Shown one piece after another: positions 33,646-42,744 of a stretch of 64,000 bases of DNA. The translations under genes were made by a program, and so were the position numbers. The stretch is taken from NCBI GenBank assembly GCA_910578395.1, contig CAJTPZ010000006.1:1-64000 (forward strand). The letters are read 5' to 3'. The notes below the pieces were generated by a model, which saw nothing but the letters and a program-made list of their open reading frames with translations, searched no databases and was not told where the DNA came from. Origin of the DNA: an uncultured Muribaculaceae bacterium (GTDB lineage Bacteria > Bacteroidota > Bacteroidia > Bacteroidales > Muribaculaceae). Numbering within the stretch: the stretch's first letter is position 1; each line of letters begins with the position of its first letter.

Positions 33646-36236
33646 ATATAAATAAAACAGCAGTTGCCGGAATCATGCTTGCCACCGCACTGGCGGCAGG
33701 GGCAACGGTGAATGATGATTTCAGATCGCGTCGTGACTCGGTGAAAAGTGTGGCCATGCACACCGAGATTTTTGACCGTGATCTGACACCTGAACAGCGG
33801 AGCGCATTGGAATTTCTTTATGCATACATGCCGCTTCCTGATGTGACGGATTACAGTGGAGAGTTTTTTTTACGTAACGTGAATCAGACTCTTGCTACTC
33901 GCCAGGAAATGCCTTGGGGAAAGATTGTGCCTGACAATGAGTTTTATCATTTTGTGCTTCCGCTGCGTGTGAACAACGAGCCTCTTGATGACAGCCGCAC
34001 CGCATTTTATGCAGAACTGCGAGACAGGGTGAAAGGGCTGTCCATGACAGATGCAATACTTGAAGTTAACCACTGGTGTCATGAAAAGGCTACTTATCAG
34101 CCATCGGACAGTCGTACACATTCGCCGATGATGACTGTATACACCGGAATCGGACGCTGCGGAGAGGAGTCGACATTTACAGTGGCCGCGTTGCGTGCTG
34201 TGGGTATACCAGCGCGGCAGATTTATACTCCGCGCTGGGCCCATACCGATGACAACCATGCATGGGTTGAGGCATGGGCCGACGGAAAGTGGCATTTTCT
34301 TGGCGCATGTGAGCCTGAACCGGTGCTTGATCTCGGGTGGTTCAACGACCCGGCTTCACGCGGCATGATGATGTCGACACGTGTGATAGGCGACTATCAT
34401 GGCGACGAGGAGGTGCTGATAAGAGTCCCGGGATACACCGATATAAATGTGACTGAAAATTATGCTCCGGTCGATACGCTTCATGTGACGGTTACAGACT
34501 TGTCGGGAAAAACTGTCGGTGGCGCCCGCGTGAGTTTCACACTGTACAATTATGCAGAATTTTATCCGGTTGTGACCAAAACCGCTGACGGTGGCGGACA
34601 TAGCTCTGTTGTTGCCGGACTGGGCGACATGATTGTGTGGGGAAGTGACCGAAACGGTAATTTCGGGTTTAAAAAAGCTACAGTGGGACGTGACCGAGAG
34701 GTGACTGTGGTTCTTGATAAAAACGGCAAGACAAGCGGTACATGGGCATTTGATATCATTCCGCCTAAGTCGGGTGCAAAGCTGCCGGCTGTGACAGATG
34801 AACAGCGCAAGGAAAATGACCGACGTAAGGCAGTAGAGGACCAGATGAGAAAAGATCGTGAAGAGGCTATGATGGTGACGGCTGAAGCGGCCAGATCGCT
34901 TGCTGCCGATCTCGGAGTAGATGCCGACAGAATGGTAGCTGTGATGAATGACGCGCGTACAAACGGGGGCGTACTTGCGGACTTTATGCGCTCAGTGTCA
35001 CCTCAGAAACGTGAAAATGCGTTGCTGCTGCTTGAAGTGATATCGGCAAAGGACCGTTCGGATGTGACGGCGGAAATACTCAACGATCACGTCGGCGCTT
35101 CGGATAACAGATGGGTACTTAATCCTCGTGTCGCCAATGAGTCGCTGACAAAGTTCCGCAGTGAGCTTTCAGGAGCCTATGACGATGCACGGTCGGAGAT
35201 GTTCAGAAATAATCCGGAGCTGCTGGTCGCCGAAGTAGACAAGAATATCGAGGTTGTTGACGGCTGGCAACCAAATACGCTCAGGATGTCGCCTGCCGAG
35301 GTGCACAAAATGAAACAGACAGATGCTGTGTCAAGAAATATATATTTTGTCGCACTTGCAAGAACGCTTGGAATTCCGTCGCGTGTAGATGCTGTCACCG
35401 GTAAGCCGCAGTGGGGAACGGATAATGCCGGCGGTATCACATGGCATGATGCGTCATTCACATCGGATGTACAGCCATCGGCCCAGCCACAAGGCAAGCT
35501 TAATCTCAGCTATGAGCCAATGGAGCATATAACCGATGCCCGATATTATACTCATTTTACTCTTTCACGTCTTGACAACGGTGTTCCGCAGTTGTTGAGC
35601 TATGACGACAATGACAGTTGGTCGAAACAGTTTTCAGGCCCCGTGTCTATGGATTGCGGACAGTATATGCTCACAACCGGGCAGCGACTTGCCAATGGTG
35701 GTGTGCTTGCCAATTGTGAGATATTTGAAATCGAGGACGGGAAGACAACGGATGTGGATCTGACCATACGCCGTGATACAACTGCCGTGCAGGTAATCGG
35801 CTCTTTTAATTCGGAAAGTCTTTTCCGTAACGGTGCGACAGGTGTTGAACAGTCGATACTTTCGGCAACAGGACGTGGATATTTCATATTGGGAATGCTC
35901 ACTGTAGGCGATGAGCCGTCGAACCATGCCATACGTGATATCGCCTCGGTTGCTGCTGAGCTTGAAGCAACGGGGATGCCAATGGTGATACTGATCGAGG
36001 GGGCTGACGATGAGTCAGCGGCAAAATATCTTGCTGCTCTTCCGAAACTGCCGGCAACTGCGATACTCGGACGTGACATAGACTCGTCGATTGCCAATTC
36101 AGTGAACAGAGAGATGGAGTCTTCGGCTGCACCGGTGTTTATTATCGCCGATACATTCAACCGCATTGTGTTCCATTCGTCGGGCTATACAATCGGTCTC
36201 GGACAAACTTTGCTCGACACGATCAAGAAGCTTTGA
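33642..36236 (+). CDS. exported transglutaminase-like protein with thioredoxin-like C-terminus
   Basis: The 864-residue protein has a signal peptide (cleavage near residue 22, after AGA). Its transglutaminase-like core carries Cys in IGRCGEEST (near 173) and His in DDNHAWVEAW (near 205), with an Asp likely supplied around HFLGACEPEPVLD. A carboxypeptidase-regulatory-like beta domain (about 275-370) and a helical region follow. A C-terminal part resembles a thioredoxin fold without a CxxC (MPMVILIEGADDES). Such proteins may act as peptidases or amidases on periplasmic peptides. It follows cutC with ATGA overlap and precedes DUF695 by 4 bp. The specific substrate is unknown. Confidence 0.82.
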   Translation: MNINKTAVAGIMLATALAAGATVNDDFRSRRDSVKSVAMHTEIFDRDLTPEQRSALEFLYAYMPLPDVTDYSGEFFLRNVNQTLATRQEMPWGKIVPDNEFYHFVLPLRVNNEPLDDSRTAFYAELRDRVKGLSMTDAILEVNHWCHEKATYQPSDSRTHSPMMTVYTGIGRCGEESTFTVAALRAVGIPARQIYTPRWAHTDDNHAWVEAWADGKWHFLGACEPEPVLDLGWFNDPASRGMMMSTRVIGDYHGDEEVLIRVPGYTDINVTENYAPVDTLHVTVTDLSGKTVGGARVSFTLYNYAEFYPVVTKTADGGGHSSVVAGLGDMIVWGSDRNGNFGFKKATVGRDREVTVVLDKNGKTSGTWAFDIIPPKSGAKLPAVTDEQRKENDRRKAVEDQMRKDREEAMMVTAEAARSLAADLGVDADRMVAVMNDARTNGGVLADFMRSVSPQKRENALLLLEVISAKDRSDVTAEILNDHVGASDNRWVLNPRVANESLTKFRSELSGAYDDARSEMFRNNPELLVAEVDKNIEVVDGWQPNTLRMSPAEVHKMKQTDAVSRNIYFVALARTLGIPSRVDAVTGKPQWGTDNAGGITWHDASFTSDVQPSAQPQGKLNLSYEPMEHITDARYYTHFTLSRLDNGVPQLLSYDDNDSWSKQFSGPVSMDCGQYMLTTGQRLANGGVLANCEIFEIEDGKTTDVDLTIRRDTTAVQVIGSFNSESLFRNGATGVEQSILSATGRGYFILGMLTVGDEPSNHAIRDIASVAAELEATGMPMVILIEGADDESAAKYLAALPKLPATAILGRDIDSSIANSVNREMESSAAPVFIIADTFNRIVFHSSGYTIGLGQTLLDTIKKL

Positions 36237-36240
36237 TTTT

Positions 36241-36684
36241 ATGCAAAAAGAGGAAATAGATTTCGGCGGAGAGTGGTGGACTACTCCCGCAGAGGACGAT
36301 AACGGCCACTTACTGATGGTGACAGGCCGAGAGGATGTCAATAAATTCAGGTCGAATCCTCGTTTCTGTATCAGAGTCGAGATTTCATGGAAATATGGCG
36401 GAGAGGAGATGCCATCGGAGAAAGACGGTACGGCCGACCTTGTTGAACAGGCCGACACCGGTCTAAGAAGTGTGTTTCACAAGGATCCGGTGGCTGTGTT
36501 GACAGGCGTGTTTACAGGAGGAGGCGAACGCACTTGGGTTTTCTACACTCTTTCAACCCATATATTCCAGAAGAAGATAAACGAGGCTCTTGCGGATCTT
36601 CCCTTACTACCTCTTGAAATTTCGGCTGAGAATGATCCTGGATGGGATGCCTATGCAGAAATGGAAGAGCTGAAAGGCTGTTGA
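36241..36684 (+). CDS. DUF695-like protein
   Basis: ATG 36241 lies 4 bp after the transglutaminase gene and gives 147 residues (MQKEEIDFGGEWWTTPAEDD); the open frame upstream to 36166 overlaps that gene and is not needed. The pattern (CIRVEISWKYGG, GVFTGGGERTWVFYT) resembles the DUF695 family, small cytoplasmic proteins of unknown function. It is the last gene of the cutC run, with a terminator directly after it. Confidence 0.72.
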   Translation: MQKEEIDFGGEWWTTPAEDDNGHLLMVTGREDVNKFRSNPRFCIRVEISWKYGGEEMPSEKDGTADLVEQADTGLRSVFHKDPVAVLTGVFTGGGERTWVFYTLSTHIFQKKINEALADLPLLPLEISAENDPGWDAYAEMEELKGC

Positions 36685-36691
36685 ATTTATT

Positions 36692-36744
36692 GAATAGCAG
36701 ATGTCGGTCAAACTATAATGAAAAGACATCTGCTATTCTTTTTT
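36692..36744 (+). terminator. terminator of the cutC operon
   Basis: GAATAGCAGATGTC (36692-36705) pairs perfectly with GACATCTGCTATTC (36725-36738), followed by TTTTTTG. Confidence 0.92.
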
Positions 36745-36756
36745 GTTGAAAAAAAT

Positions 36757-36764
36757 TATCTTTG
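36757..36764 (+). promoter_or_regulatory. -7 element upstream of nfo
   Basis: TATCTTTG is a full match 96 bp before the nfo start, just after the preceding terminator. The -33 region is weak. Confidence 0.5.
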
Positions 36765-36859
36765 TGGACTGGAATGGAGATGGAACAATCATCATAACCT
36801 TAAAAATCAAGTATGACGTTTTTGTTCCATATGTTTATATTTATAAGAAAGTGATCTGA

Positions 36860-37759
36860 ATGAAGTATATAGGTGCTCATGTGTCGACTTCGGGCGGAGT
36901 GTCGAATGCTCCTGTTTTTGCGTCGGAGATCGGTGCGAAGTCTTTTGCAATGTTTACCCGTAATCCGTCGCGCTGGCGCTCTCCTGTTATAAAGGAGAAG
37001 GAGGCGGCTGCTTTTAGGGAAAACTGTGTCCGTCTTGGTTATGACACTTCGAAGATATTGCCTCATGACAGTTATTTGATAAATCTCGGCGCACCTGATT
37101 CAGAAAAACTCAGAATGTCGCGAGAGGCTTTCATGGATGAACTGCAACGTTGCCGTCAGCTCGGACTCACGCTGCTTAATTTTCATCCGGGATCGCACTT
37201 GCGAGAAAGCAGCGAGGAAGACTGCCTGCGTGTTATCGCCGAGTCGATCAACATTGCTCTTGAAAACATAGAAGGAGTAAAGGCGGTGATAGAAACAACT
37301 GCAGGACAGGGATCGAATCTCGGTTATACATTTGAACAGATTGCGGAAATTATTTCCAAGATCGAGGATAAAAGCCGTGTGGGAGTTTGTGTCGATACAT
37401 GTCACACGTTTGCGGCCGGATATGATATGTCGACATCGGATGGATATGAACGTACATGGCAGGAGTTCGGCAATACGATAGGATTTGACTATCTGTCGGC
37501 TATTCATCTTAACGACTCCAAGAAGGGTGTAGGTAGCAAGGTGGACCGTCATGCGAGTCTGGGACGCGGCACTCTTGGTGTCAAGTTTTTTGAGATGCTG
37601 ATGCAGGATGCACGTATGGACAATATTCCTATCATTCTTGAGACTCCGGCACCGGTGATATGGAAAGATGAAATAGAATGGCTTTACAGTCTGGCCAACG
37701 GTGCTACTGCAGACGAGTTGTCGCTGCCTGATGCAGTTGAAGGTACCGGATCATTGTAA
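36860..37759 (+). CDS. nfo: deoxyribonuclease IV (AP endonuclease)
   Basis: The 299-residue TIM-barrel enzyme has the zinc-site signatures of endonuclease IV: GAHVSTSGGV at the start, NFHPGSH, ETTAGQG, VCVDTCHTFAAGYD, HLNDSKKGVGSKVDRHASLG and ETPAP. It cuts 5' to abasic sites in base excision repair. It is 30 bp upstream of the MFS gene and may be cotranscribed with it. Confidence 0.97.
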   Translation: MKYIGAHVSTSGGVSNAPVFASEIGAKSFAMFTRNPSRWRSPVIKEKEAAAFRENCVRLGYDTSKILPHDSYLINLGAPDSEKLRMSREAFMDELQRCRQLGLTLLNFHPGSHLRESSEEDCLRVIAESINIALENIEGVKAVIETTAGQGSNLGYTFEQIAEIISKIEDKSRVGVCVDTCHTFAAGYDMSTSDGYERTWQEFGNTIGFDYLSAIHLNDSKKGVGSKVDRHASLGRGTLGVKFFEMLMQDARMDNIPIILETPAPVIWKDEIEWLYSLANGATADELSLPDAVEGTGSL

Positions 37760-37789
37760 GACAAGAAAAGCATATACCATAAAGACATC

Positions 37790-39444
37790 ATGAAAGTTAA
37801 GCCTGATTTAGGATTCTGGAAGCTTTGGAATCTTAGCTTCGGATTTTTCGGCGTCCAGATCGCATATGCGCTTCAGAGCGCCAATGTATCAAGAATTTTT
37901 GCAACGCTTGGAGCTGATCCTCATGATCTGAGTTATTTCTGGATATTGCCACCTCTTATGGGACTGCTTGTCCAGCCGGTTGTGGGTACATTGAGCGATC
38001 GCACCTGGACACGATTCGGACGCCGTCTGCCTTATCTGATCGTAGGGGCGGTTGTCGCTGCTGCTGTAATGTGTCTGCTTCCGAATGCCGGCAGTTTCCA
38101 TCTTGCTGTCTCGTCGGCAATCATGCTTGGTCTTGTGGCTCTTATGATGCTTGGTACATCGATAAATATGGCTATGCAGCCTTTCAAGATGCTTGTCGGC
38201 GACATGGTGAATGAAAAACAGAAAGGTATGGCTTATTCGATACAGAGTTTTCTGTGTAACTCTGGCAGTATTGTCGGTTTCGTTTTCCCGTTTGTGCTTA
38301 CCATGGTCGGCATACAGAATACTGCTGAAGCCGGAGTCATACCACCTGCAGTAGTTTATTCATTTTATGCCGGTGCGCTGGTACTCCTGCTTTGCGTAGT
38401 TTATTCGCTTGTCAAGATAAAGGAATGGCCACCACATGTCTATGCCGAATACAATGGTGTGACAACAGAAACAAAGAATGGTGAGACAAAAGAGAAACGC
38501 ACCAATCTTATAACATTGCTGGTCAAGGCACCTAAAACATTCTGGACCGTAGGGCTTGTGCAATTTTTCTGCTGGATCGCATTTCTGTTTATGTGGACCT
38601 ATACTAACGGAACTGTTGCCAGGAATGCTTTTGAGTGTCCGACAACGGAGTATGTCACCGGTTTCAGAATGACAGACTCGACAGGCTCCTTGTTAAGCTA
38701 CAGTGCAAAACATGTGCTTACGGCTGACAGTACAGAGGTAATCAATGACGGTAAACTTCTGATGCCTTTTGAGGAGCTTCCAAAGAATTCGGAGTTGCTG
38801 CTTGCCGGTATGATGGGCGAGGATCCGCAGACCCACAAGCTATATCTTGAAGGTGTAAAACATGTTAATGTGGAGGATCCTGCCGGTGTGTCAATAGAAA
38901 AACATGTTGTGCTGAATACTGATTCGGATGAGTACAATGCCGCTGGAAACTGGGTAGGCATACTTTTCGCGGTACAGGCAATCGGAGCGGTGCTATGGGC
39001 AATTGTGTTGCCACGTTTCCGTAGCCGCAAATTCAGCTATGTTCTCAGTCTTCTGCTCGGAGCTGTAGGCTTTGTTTCGGCCGGGTTGTTTACAAATCAG
39101 TATCTTCTGTTTTTGTCATTCCTGCTTATAGGTTGCCCGTGGGCGGCGATGCTGGCTTGGCCGTTTACAATATTGACCAATTCGCTCAAAGGGGGAAATA
39201 TCGGAGCGTATCTCGGTTTGTTTAACTGCACTATCTGCATTCCGCCTGCATTCCGCAGATCATAGGTGCTATAGCCGGAGGGTGGATTCTGAGCGCTCTC
39301 GGCAATGGTCAGGATCTTGCCCCACAATGGGGTATGATGATTGTGGCCGGAGTGTCGCTTGTGTTCGGTGCATTGTGCGTGTCATTTATCAAGGAAACTT
39401 CGGGCGAGACGACTGCCTCTATATCGGAAAAGGTCGCAGAGTAA
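37790..39444 (+). pseudogene. MFS sugar transporter (SLC45/GPH-like), frameshifted by an 11-bp tandem duplication
   Basis: The open frame runs 37790-39265 (491 codons) and ends abruptly as CTICIPPAFRRS. The 11-bp unit CTGCATTCCGC occurs twice in tandem (39235-39245, 39246-39256). Removing one copy restores TICIPQIIGAIAGGWI and continues in frame to TAA 39442-39444, adding the missing last membrane helices. The protein otherwise has MFS features: LGADPHDLSYFWILPP, GTLSDRTWTRFGRRLPY (the loop 2-3 motif), and about 110 extra residues in an extramembrane loop (about 275-385). It resembles Bacteroidota MFS carriers for maltose- or sucrose-like sugars. The truncated form likely does not work, unless the repeat is phase-variable. 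Confidence 0.85.
39235..39256. repeat. 11-bp tandem duplication in the MFS gene
   Basis: Two perfect adjacent copies of CTGCATTCCGC shift the frame by +2 (11 bp). The downstream 188 bp remain fully readable in the restored frame, which implies a recent event or a reversible one. Confidence 0.95.
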
Positions 39445-39453
39445 TAAACGAAT

Positions 39454-40098
39454 ATGCTTTCTATAACAAAGGAACAGATAGCGCAGCTCCCGCCTGTGGA
39501 ATATGACGGGAAAATACATGTAGTCGACACTGTATCGGGTGTACGCGATGTAGTGTTGTATCTTTCGAAATGTGATATCGTAGGGTTTGATACGGAAACT
39601 CGGCCTACATTCACCAAGGGTAAGAGTCACAAGGTTGCGTTGCTTCAGCTGTCGACCGACGACGAGAGCTTTCTTATACGCCTAAATAAAACCGGAATGC
39701 CAAACGTTTTACGGAGGTTTATGGAGGCGGATAAACCGTTGAAGGTTGGGTTGTCGGTTAAAGATGATTTTCATTCGATATGCAAAGTATGTGATGAATT
39801 TACTCCCGGCGGATATGTAGAGTTGCAGGAATTTGTGAAGTGGTTTGATATAGGTGACATGAGTCTGCAAAAGGTTTATGGCATCATCTTCGGAAAACGG
39901 ATTTCAAAAGCTCAGCGTTTGTCAAACTGGGAAGCCGATGAATTGACAGCCGCTCAACAGCGTTATGCTGCTATAGATGCATGGGCATGTCTGAAGATTT
40001 ACCGATATCTGCTTGCAGGGTGTTTTGATGCAGAAACTTGGAAATTTGAGGATTTTGATTTTGTAAACGACAAGTCGGAAGAGGGGTCGGAGAAATGA
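39454..40098 (+). CDS. 3'-5' exonuclease domain protein (DEDDy, RNase D-like)
   Basis: The 214-residue protein is a stand-alone DEDDy exonuclease domain. Exo I is GFDTETRP (Asp46, Glu48), Exo II is VGLSVKDDFHSI, and Exo III is RYAAIDAWACLKIY with the Tyr-x3-Asp pair. It lacks the HRDC domains of full RNase D. It probably degrades or trims nucleic acid 3' ends. Its TGA overlaps the next ATG (ATGA), and it lies 10 bp after the restored end of the MFS gene. Confidence 0.9.
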   Translation: MLSITKEQIAQLPPVEYDGKIHVVDTVSGVRDVVLYLSKCDIVGFDTETRPTFTKGKSHKVALLQLSTDDESFLIRLNKTGMPNVLRRFMEADKPLKVGLSVKDDFHSICKVCDEFTPGGYVELQEFVKWFDIGDMSLQKVYGIIFGKRISKAQRLSNWEADELTAAQQRYAAIDAWACLKIYRYLLAGCFDAETWKFEDFDFVNDKSEEGSEK

Positions 40099-41039
40099 GC
40101 AGATTTGCGTTGACACTGGTTTCGGCTGTTTTGGCGTTTGTGGTGCAGGGGTGTTTCACCGGCGTTGAAAGCACTCCAAAGATCGGTAATTCGGAGTTGA
40201 AGAAGCAGAATGCGTCGGAGCCTACAGCTGAGCGTCTTTATCTGGCAGATGTGGCCACAGAACCACTCAGCCGATGGCAACGTGGCAAGTCGTTTATGGT
40301 CGAAGATCCTAAGGCAATGCTTAATTTTGGAACTTCGATCGGTGACAGCAAACTCGACAAAGGCGATATAATTGAGTTTGCCGAGGCATTGCCGGCTTTG
40401 TCGCCGACAGGAGAGGCCACCGATCTTGTATTTGTGAAGAGAGGGGAGAGTGATAGCCGGCTTGTGTACCGCATAAATGCATCACAGGAGGAGTTGAACC
40501 GCCGAGATGTCATAGAAGTGCCTTTTACGGTCGAGCTTGGTATTGCGGAGCGTCTTAGAGGCCGCCTTCTTGGCAATACTTATTATATTATGACTCCACG
40601 CTGGCTCGATCGCGGACTCAAGACTGTGACCAAACTGAAGTATATACCGGTGAGGATTGTGGATGTGCTTCCGGGAAACAGCGATTTCCCTGTGAGAATT
40701 GAGTTTCAGCCGATTGATGACGCTCTCAATGGACAAGGTAATTTCTCTGTTTATATGAGCGTAGGTGATGGCCGTCGTTCGACACGCAATTTTGAGCATC
40801 TGTTTGCGCTTGGTAATCCGCGGGACAAATACCAGGCCATAGATGGCAACATGTGGCGGGCAATTGTGGAAAGCCGTCTTGTGAAAGGAATGACGCGTGA
40901 TCAGGCAAGATTGTCGCTTGGTTCGCCTAACGATGTGCTGCGCGGTCATGATTATTCGTCGGCCTATGAGCGGTGGGAGTATGACGGAGGTGTGTTTCTA
41001 TTGTTCCGCGACGGATTGCTTGAGGATTTCAGAAAATGA
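40095..41039 (+). CDS. lipoprotein with C-terminal OmlA/SmpA-like segment
   Basis: The 314-residue protein has a signal peptide with lipobox VVQGC (Cys near 20). The middle is beta-rich (residues 60-235). The last 60 residues (IVESRLVKGMTRDQARLSLG, PNDVLRG, ERWEYDGGVFLLFRDGLL) resemble the SmpA/OmlA fold, which in other bacteria belongs to BamE-like envelope proteins. Function is unknown. Coupled by ATGA overlaps to the exonuclease before it and the MBL protein after it. Confidence 0.72.
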   Translation: MSRFALTLVSAVLAFVVQGCFTGVESTPKIGNSELKKQNASEPTAERLYLADVATEPLSRWQRGKSFMVEDPKAMLNFGTSIGDSKLDKGDIIEFAEALPALSPTGEATDLVFVKRGESDSRLVYRINASQEELNRRDVIEVPFTVELGIAERLRGRLLGNTYYIMTPRWLDRGLKTVTKLKYIPVRIVDVLPGNSDFPVRIEFQPIDDALNGQGNFSVYMSVGDGRRSTRNFEHLFALGNPRDKYQAIDGNMWRAIVESRLVKGMTRDQARLSLGSPNDVLRGHDYSSAYERWEYDGGVFLLFRDGLLEDFRK

Positions 41040-41797
41040 AGCTGACTTTTCTCGGAACCGGAACATCGTGCGGTGTGCCAGTAATAGGCTGCGGCTGTGC
41101 GGTGTGCCGTTCGTCGGACAAACGTGACCGACGGTTACGTACATCGGCACTGGTCGAAGCAGACGGTGTATCGATCCTTATAGACTGCGGTCCGGATTTC
41201 AGAGAGCAATATCTTGAAAATATACGTGACAAAAGTATTGACGGGGTACTTCTGACTCATGTACATTATGATCATATGGGAGGGCTTGATGATTTACGTC
41301 CGCTGACTTATAGAAACACTGTTCCGGTGTATTGCAGGGCAGATGTTGCCATTCGCCTGAAAAATAATCTGTCATATTGCTTCGGAGATAAGCATTATCC
41401 CGGAAGTCCGGTGCTTGATCTGGTGGAGATAAAGGAGTATACCGGATTTAATGTGAAAGGCGTTGATGTGATGCCGTTTGGTGTACGTCATGGAGATCTT
41501 GATATACTTGGTTTCAGAATCGGAGATATGGGGTATATAACCGATGCATCGAAGATCGACAACAGTACTGTAGAGGCTCTGAGAGGTGTGAAAGTTATGG
41601 TTATAAATGCACTGCGAGAAAGAGAACACCGCTCACACATGAATCTGACATCGGCACTGAATGCTATAGACCTTATTGCGCCCCAACAGGCCTATCTGAC
41701 GCACATGAGCCATGAGGCCGGACTTCATGCCGTACTTGCGTCCAGACTTCCGGAAGGTGTATATGCAGCTTATGACGGATTGAAAGTAGAGATATAA
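41036..41797 (+). CDS. MBL-fold metallohydrolase (PhnP-like)
   Basis: The 253-residue protein has the metallo-beta-lactamase fold: LGTGTSCGVPVIGCGCAVC near the N-terminus (a PhnP-type cysteine cluster), the metal motif THVHYDHMGGLDDLRP (near 75), GVRHGDLDILGFRIGD and the late His in THMSHEAG. The Cys-rich start and the L-D-D-L-R-P segment resemble PhnP phosphodiesterases, which hydrolyse cyclic ribose phosphates, but no phn genes are near, so the substrate is open. It is the last gene of the coupled trio. Confidence 0.88.
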   Translation: MKLTFLGTGTSCGVPVIGCGCAVCRSSDKRDRRLRTSALVEADGVSILIDCGPDFREQYLENIRDKSIDGVLLTHVHYDHMGGLDDLRPLTYRNTVPVYCRADVAIRLKNNLSYCFGDKHYPGSPVLDLVEIKEYTGFNVKGVDVMPFGVRHGDLDILGFRIGDMGYITDASKIDNSTVEALRGVKVMVINALREREHRSHMNLTSALNAIDLIAPQQAYLTHMSHEAGLHAVLASRLPEGVYAAYDGLKVEI

Positions 41798-41866
41798 TAA
41801 CGTTTGAGAGGCAGTGTTGAAATTAACGATATGATCTGTTTTCGCACGTAGTTGAATATGGGTAAC

Positions 41867-41900
41867 AAGCGGGGCTGTATCAATTGATACAGCCCCGCTT
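41867..41900. terminator. bidirectional terminator after the MBL gene
   Basis: A 34-nt perfect palindrome has arms AAGCGGGGCTGTATC (41867-41881) and GATACAGCCCCGCTT (41886-41900), set between convergent genes. Confidence 0.88.
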
Positions 41901-41925
41901 ATAGGATTTGTCTTTTGAAGGATTG

Positions 41926-42552
41926 TTATTTGACGGGTATGTCCTGTCTGCGTAGAGTGTAGTCACGTTTGTTGATTTCACATGACATTAGATTATTGGT
42001 GATCTTTATATCATCGATAGCGTTTATGTCGAATATCTGGTTTCGTACGGCAATAGTGATCTGTTGTTTCAGGTGGTCGGCGATTATGGGTTTAATTGAG
42101 TCGGGAGTGGATATGGTTGCATCGGTCAGCGTATTCACTGAAACAAGAACTGCCTCGGGATCAACTGAGACTTTAAGAGTCGATTCGTCGAGGTGAAGAC
42201 TGACTTTATCATCTTCGACAGCTGCCCATTCGCCTGTAAGTGTCGCTATACCGCTGGCAGATACGGTGTAGGATTCAATAACTGCCGGAGTTTTATTTGA
42301 CATGGCGTTTGTGATTGATACAAGAGCAGTCATCTGAAGGTCACCTCCTTTGTTGTTGTCGGCGTCGGGATTGAATTGAATAATACGTATAGCAGTAGCA
42401 CTCATCGCATCGGAGTCGATGAGTTTTTCTGGTGTCGCAGCCCATGTGCCGGTTATATTTTCTGCCAGTCGGGCTTCGGAATCGCATGACGCAAGTGTAG
42501 GAGACAGAGCCAGTGCTCCTAAACAAAGAATGGCGAGTGATTGTGTTTTCAT
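41926..42552 (-). CDS. hypothetical lipoprotein
   Basis: The 208-residue protein has a signal peptide with lipobox TLASC (Cys23). After it, ENITGTWAATPEKL and a run of beta-like segments suggest a lipocalin- or calycin-like barrel, a common pattern in Bacteroidota lipoproteins, though I cannot assign a family. It is monocistronic between two intergenic gaps; no clear promoter was found. Confidence 0.68.
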   Translation of the reverse strand: MKTQSLAILCLGALALSPTLASCDSEARLAENITGTWAATPEKLIDSDAMSATAIRIIQFNPDADNNKGGDLQMTALVSITNAMSNKTPAVIESYTVSASGIATLTGEWAAVEDDKVSLHLDESTLKVSVDPEAVLVSVNTLTDATISTPDSIKPIIADHLKQQITIAVRNQIFDINAIDDIKITNNLMSCEINKRDYTLRRQDIPVK

Positions 42553-42672
42553 AGTAGGATTGTGTGGTTTGTTATAGTGTGTTAACGTCTACAGCAACGG
42601 TTAGGTTCAATGTGCGCGGTATGGTATAGCGGTCAATTACAGTCTCTGTCGTCAGTTAAAAAAAATATCGGG

Positions 42673-42704
42673 TTGTGATTTAAGGAGATTTAATTGTAAC
42701 TTTA
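42673..42704 (+). promoter_or_regulatory. probable promoter of the GH36 gene
   Basis: TTG (42673-42675), a 21-bp spacer and TAACTTTA (42697-42704, one base off TAnnTTTG) lie 40 bp before the ATG. Confidence 0.5.
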
Positions 42705-42744
42705 TGCAGAAATAAAAATTACATAAACTTTTTATAGAATATCC

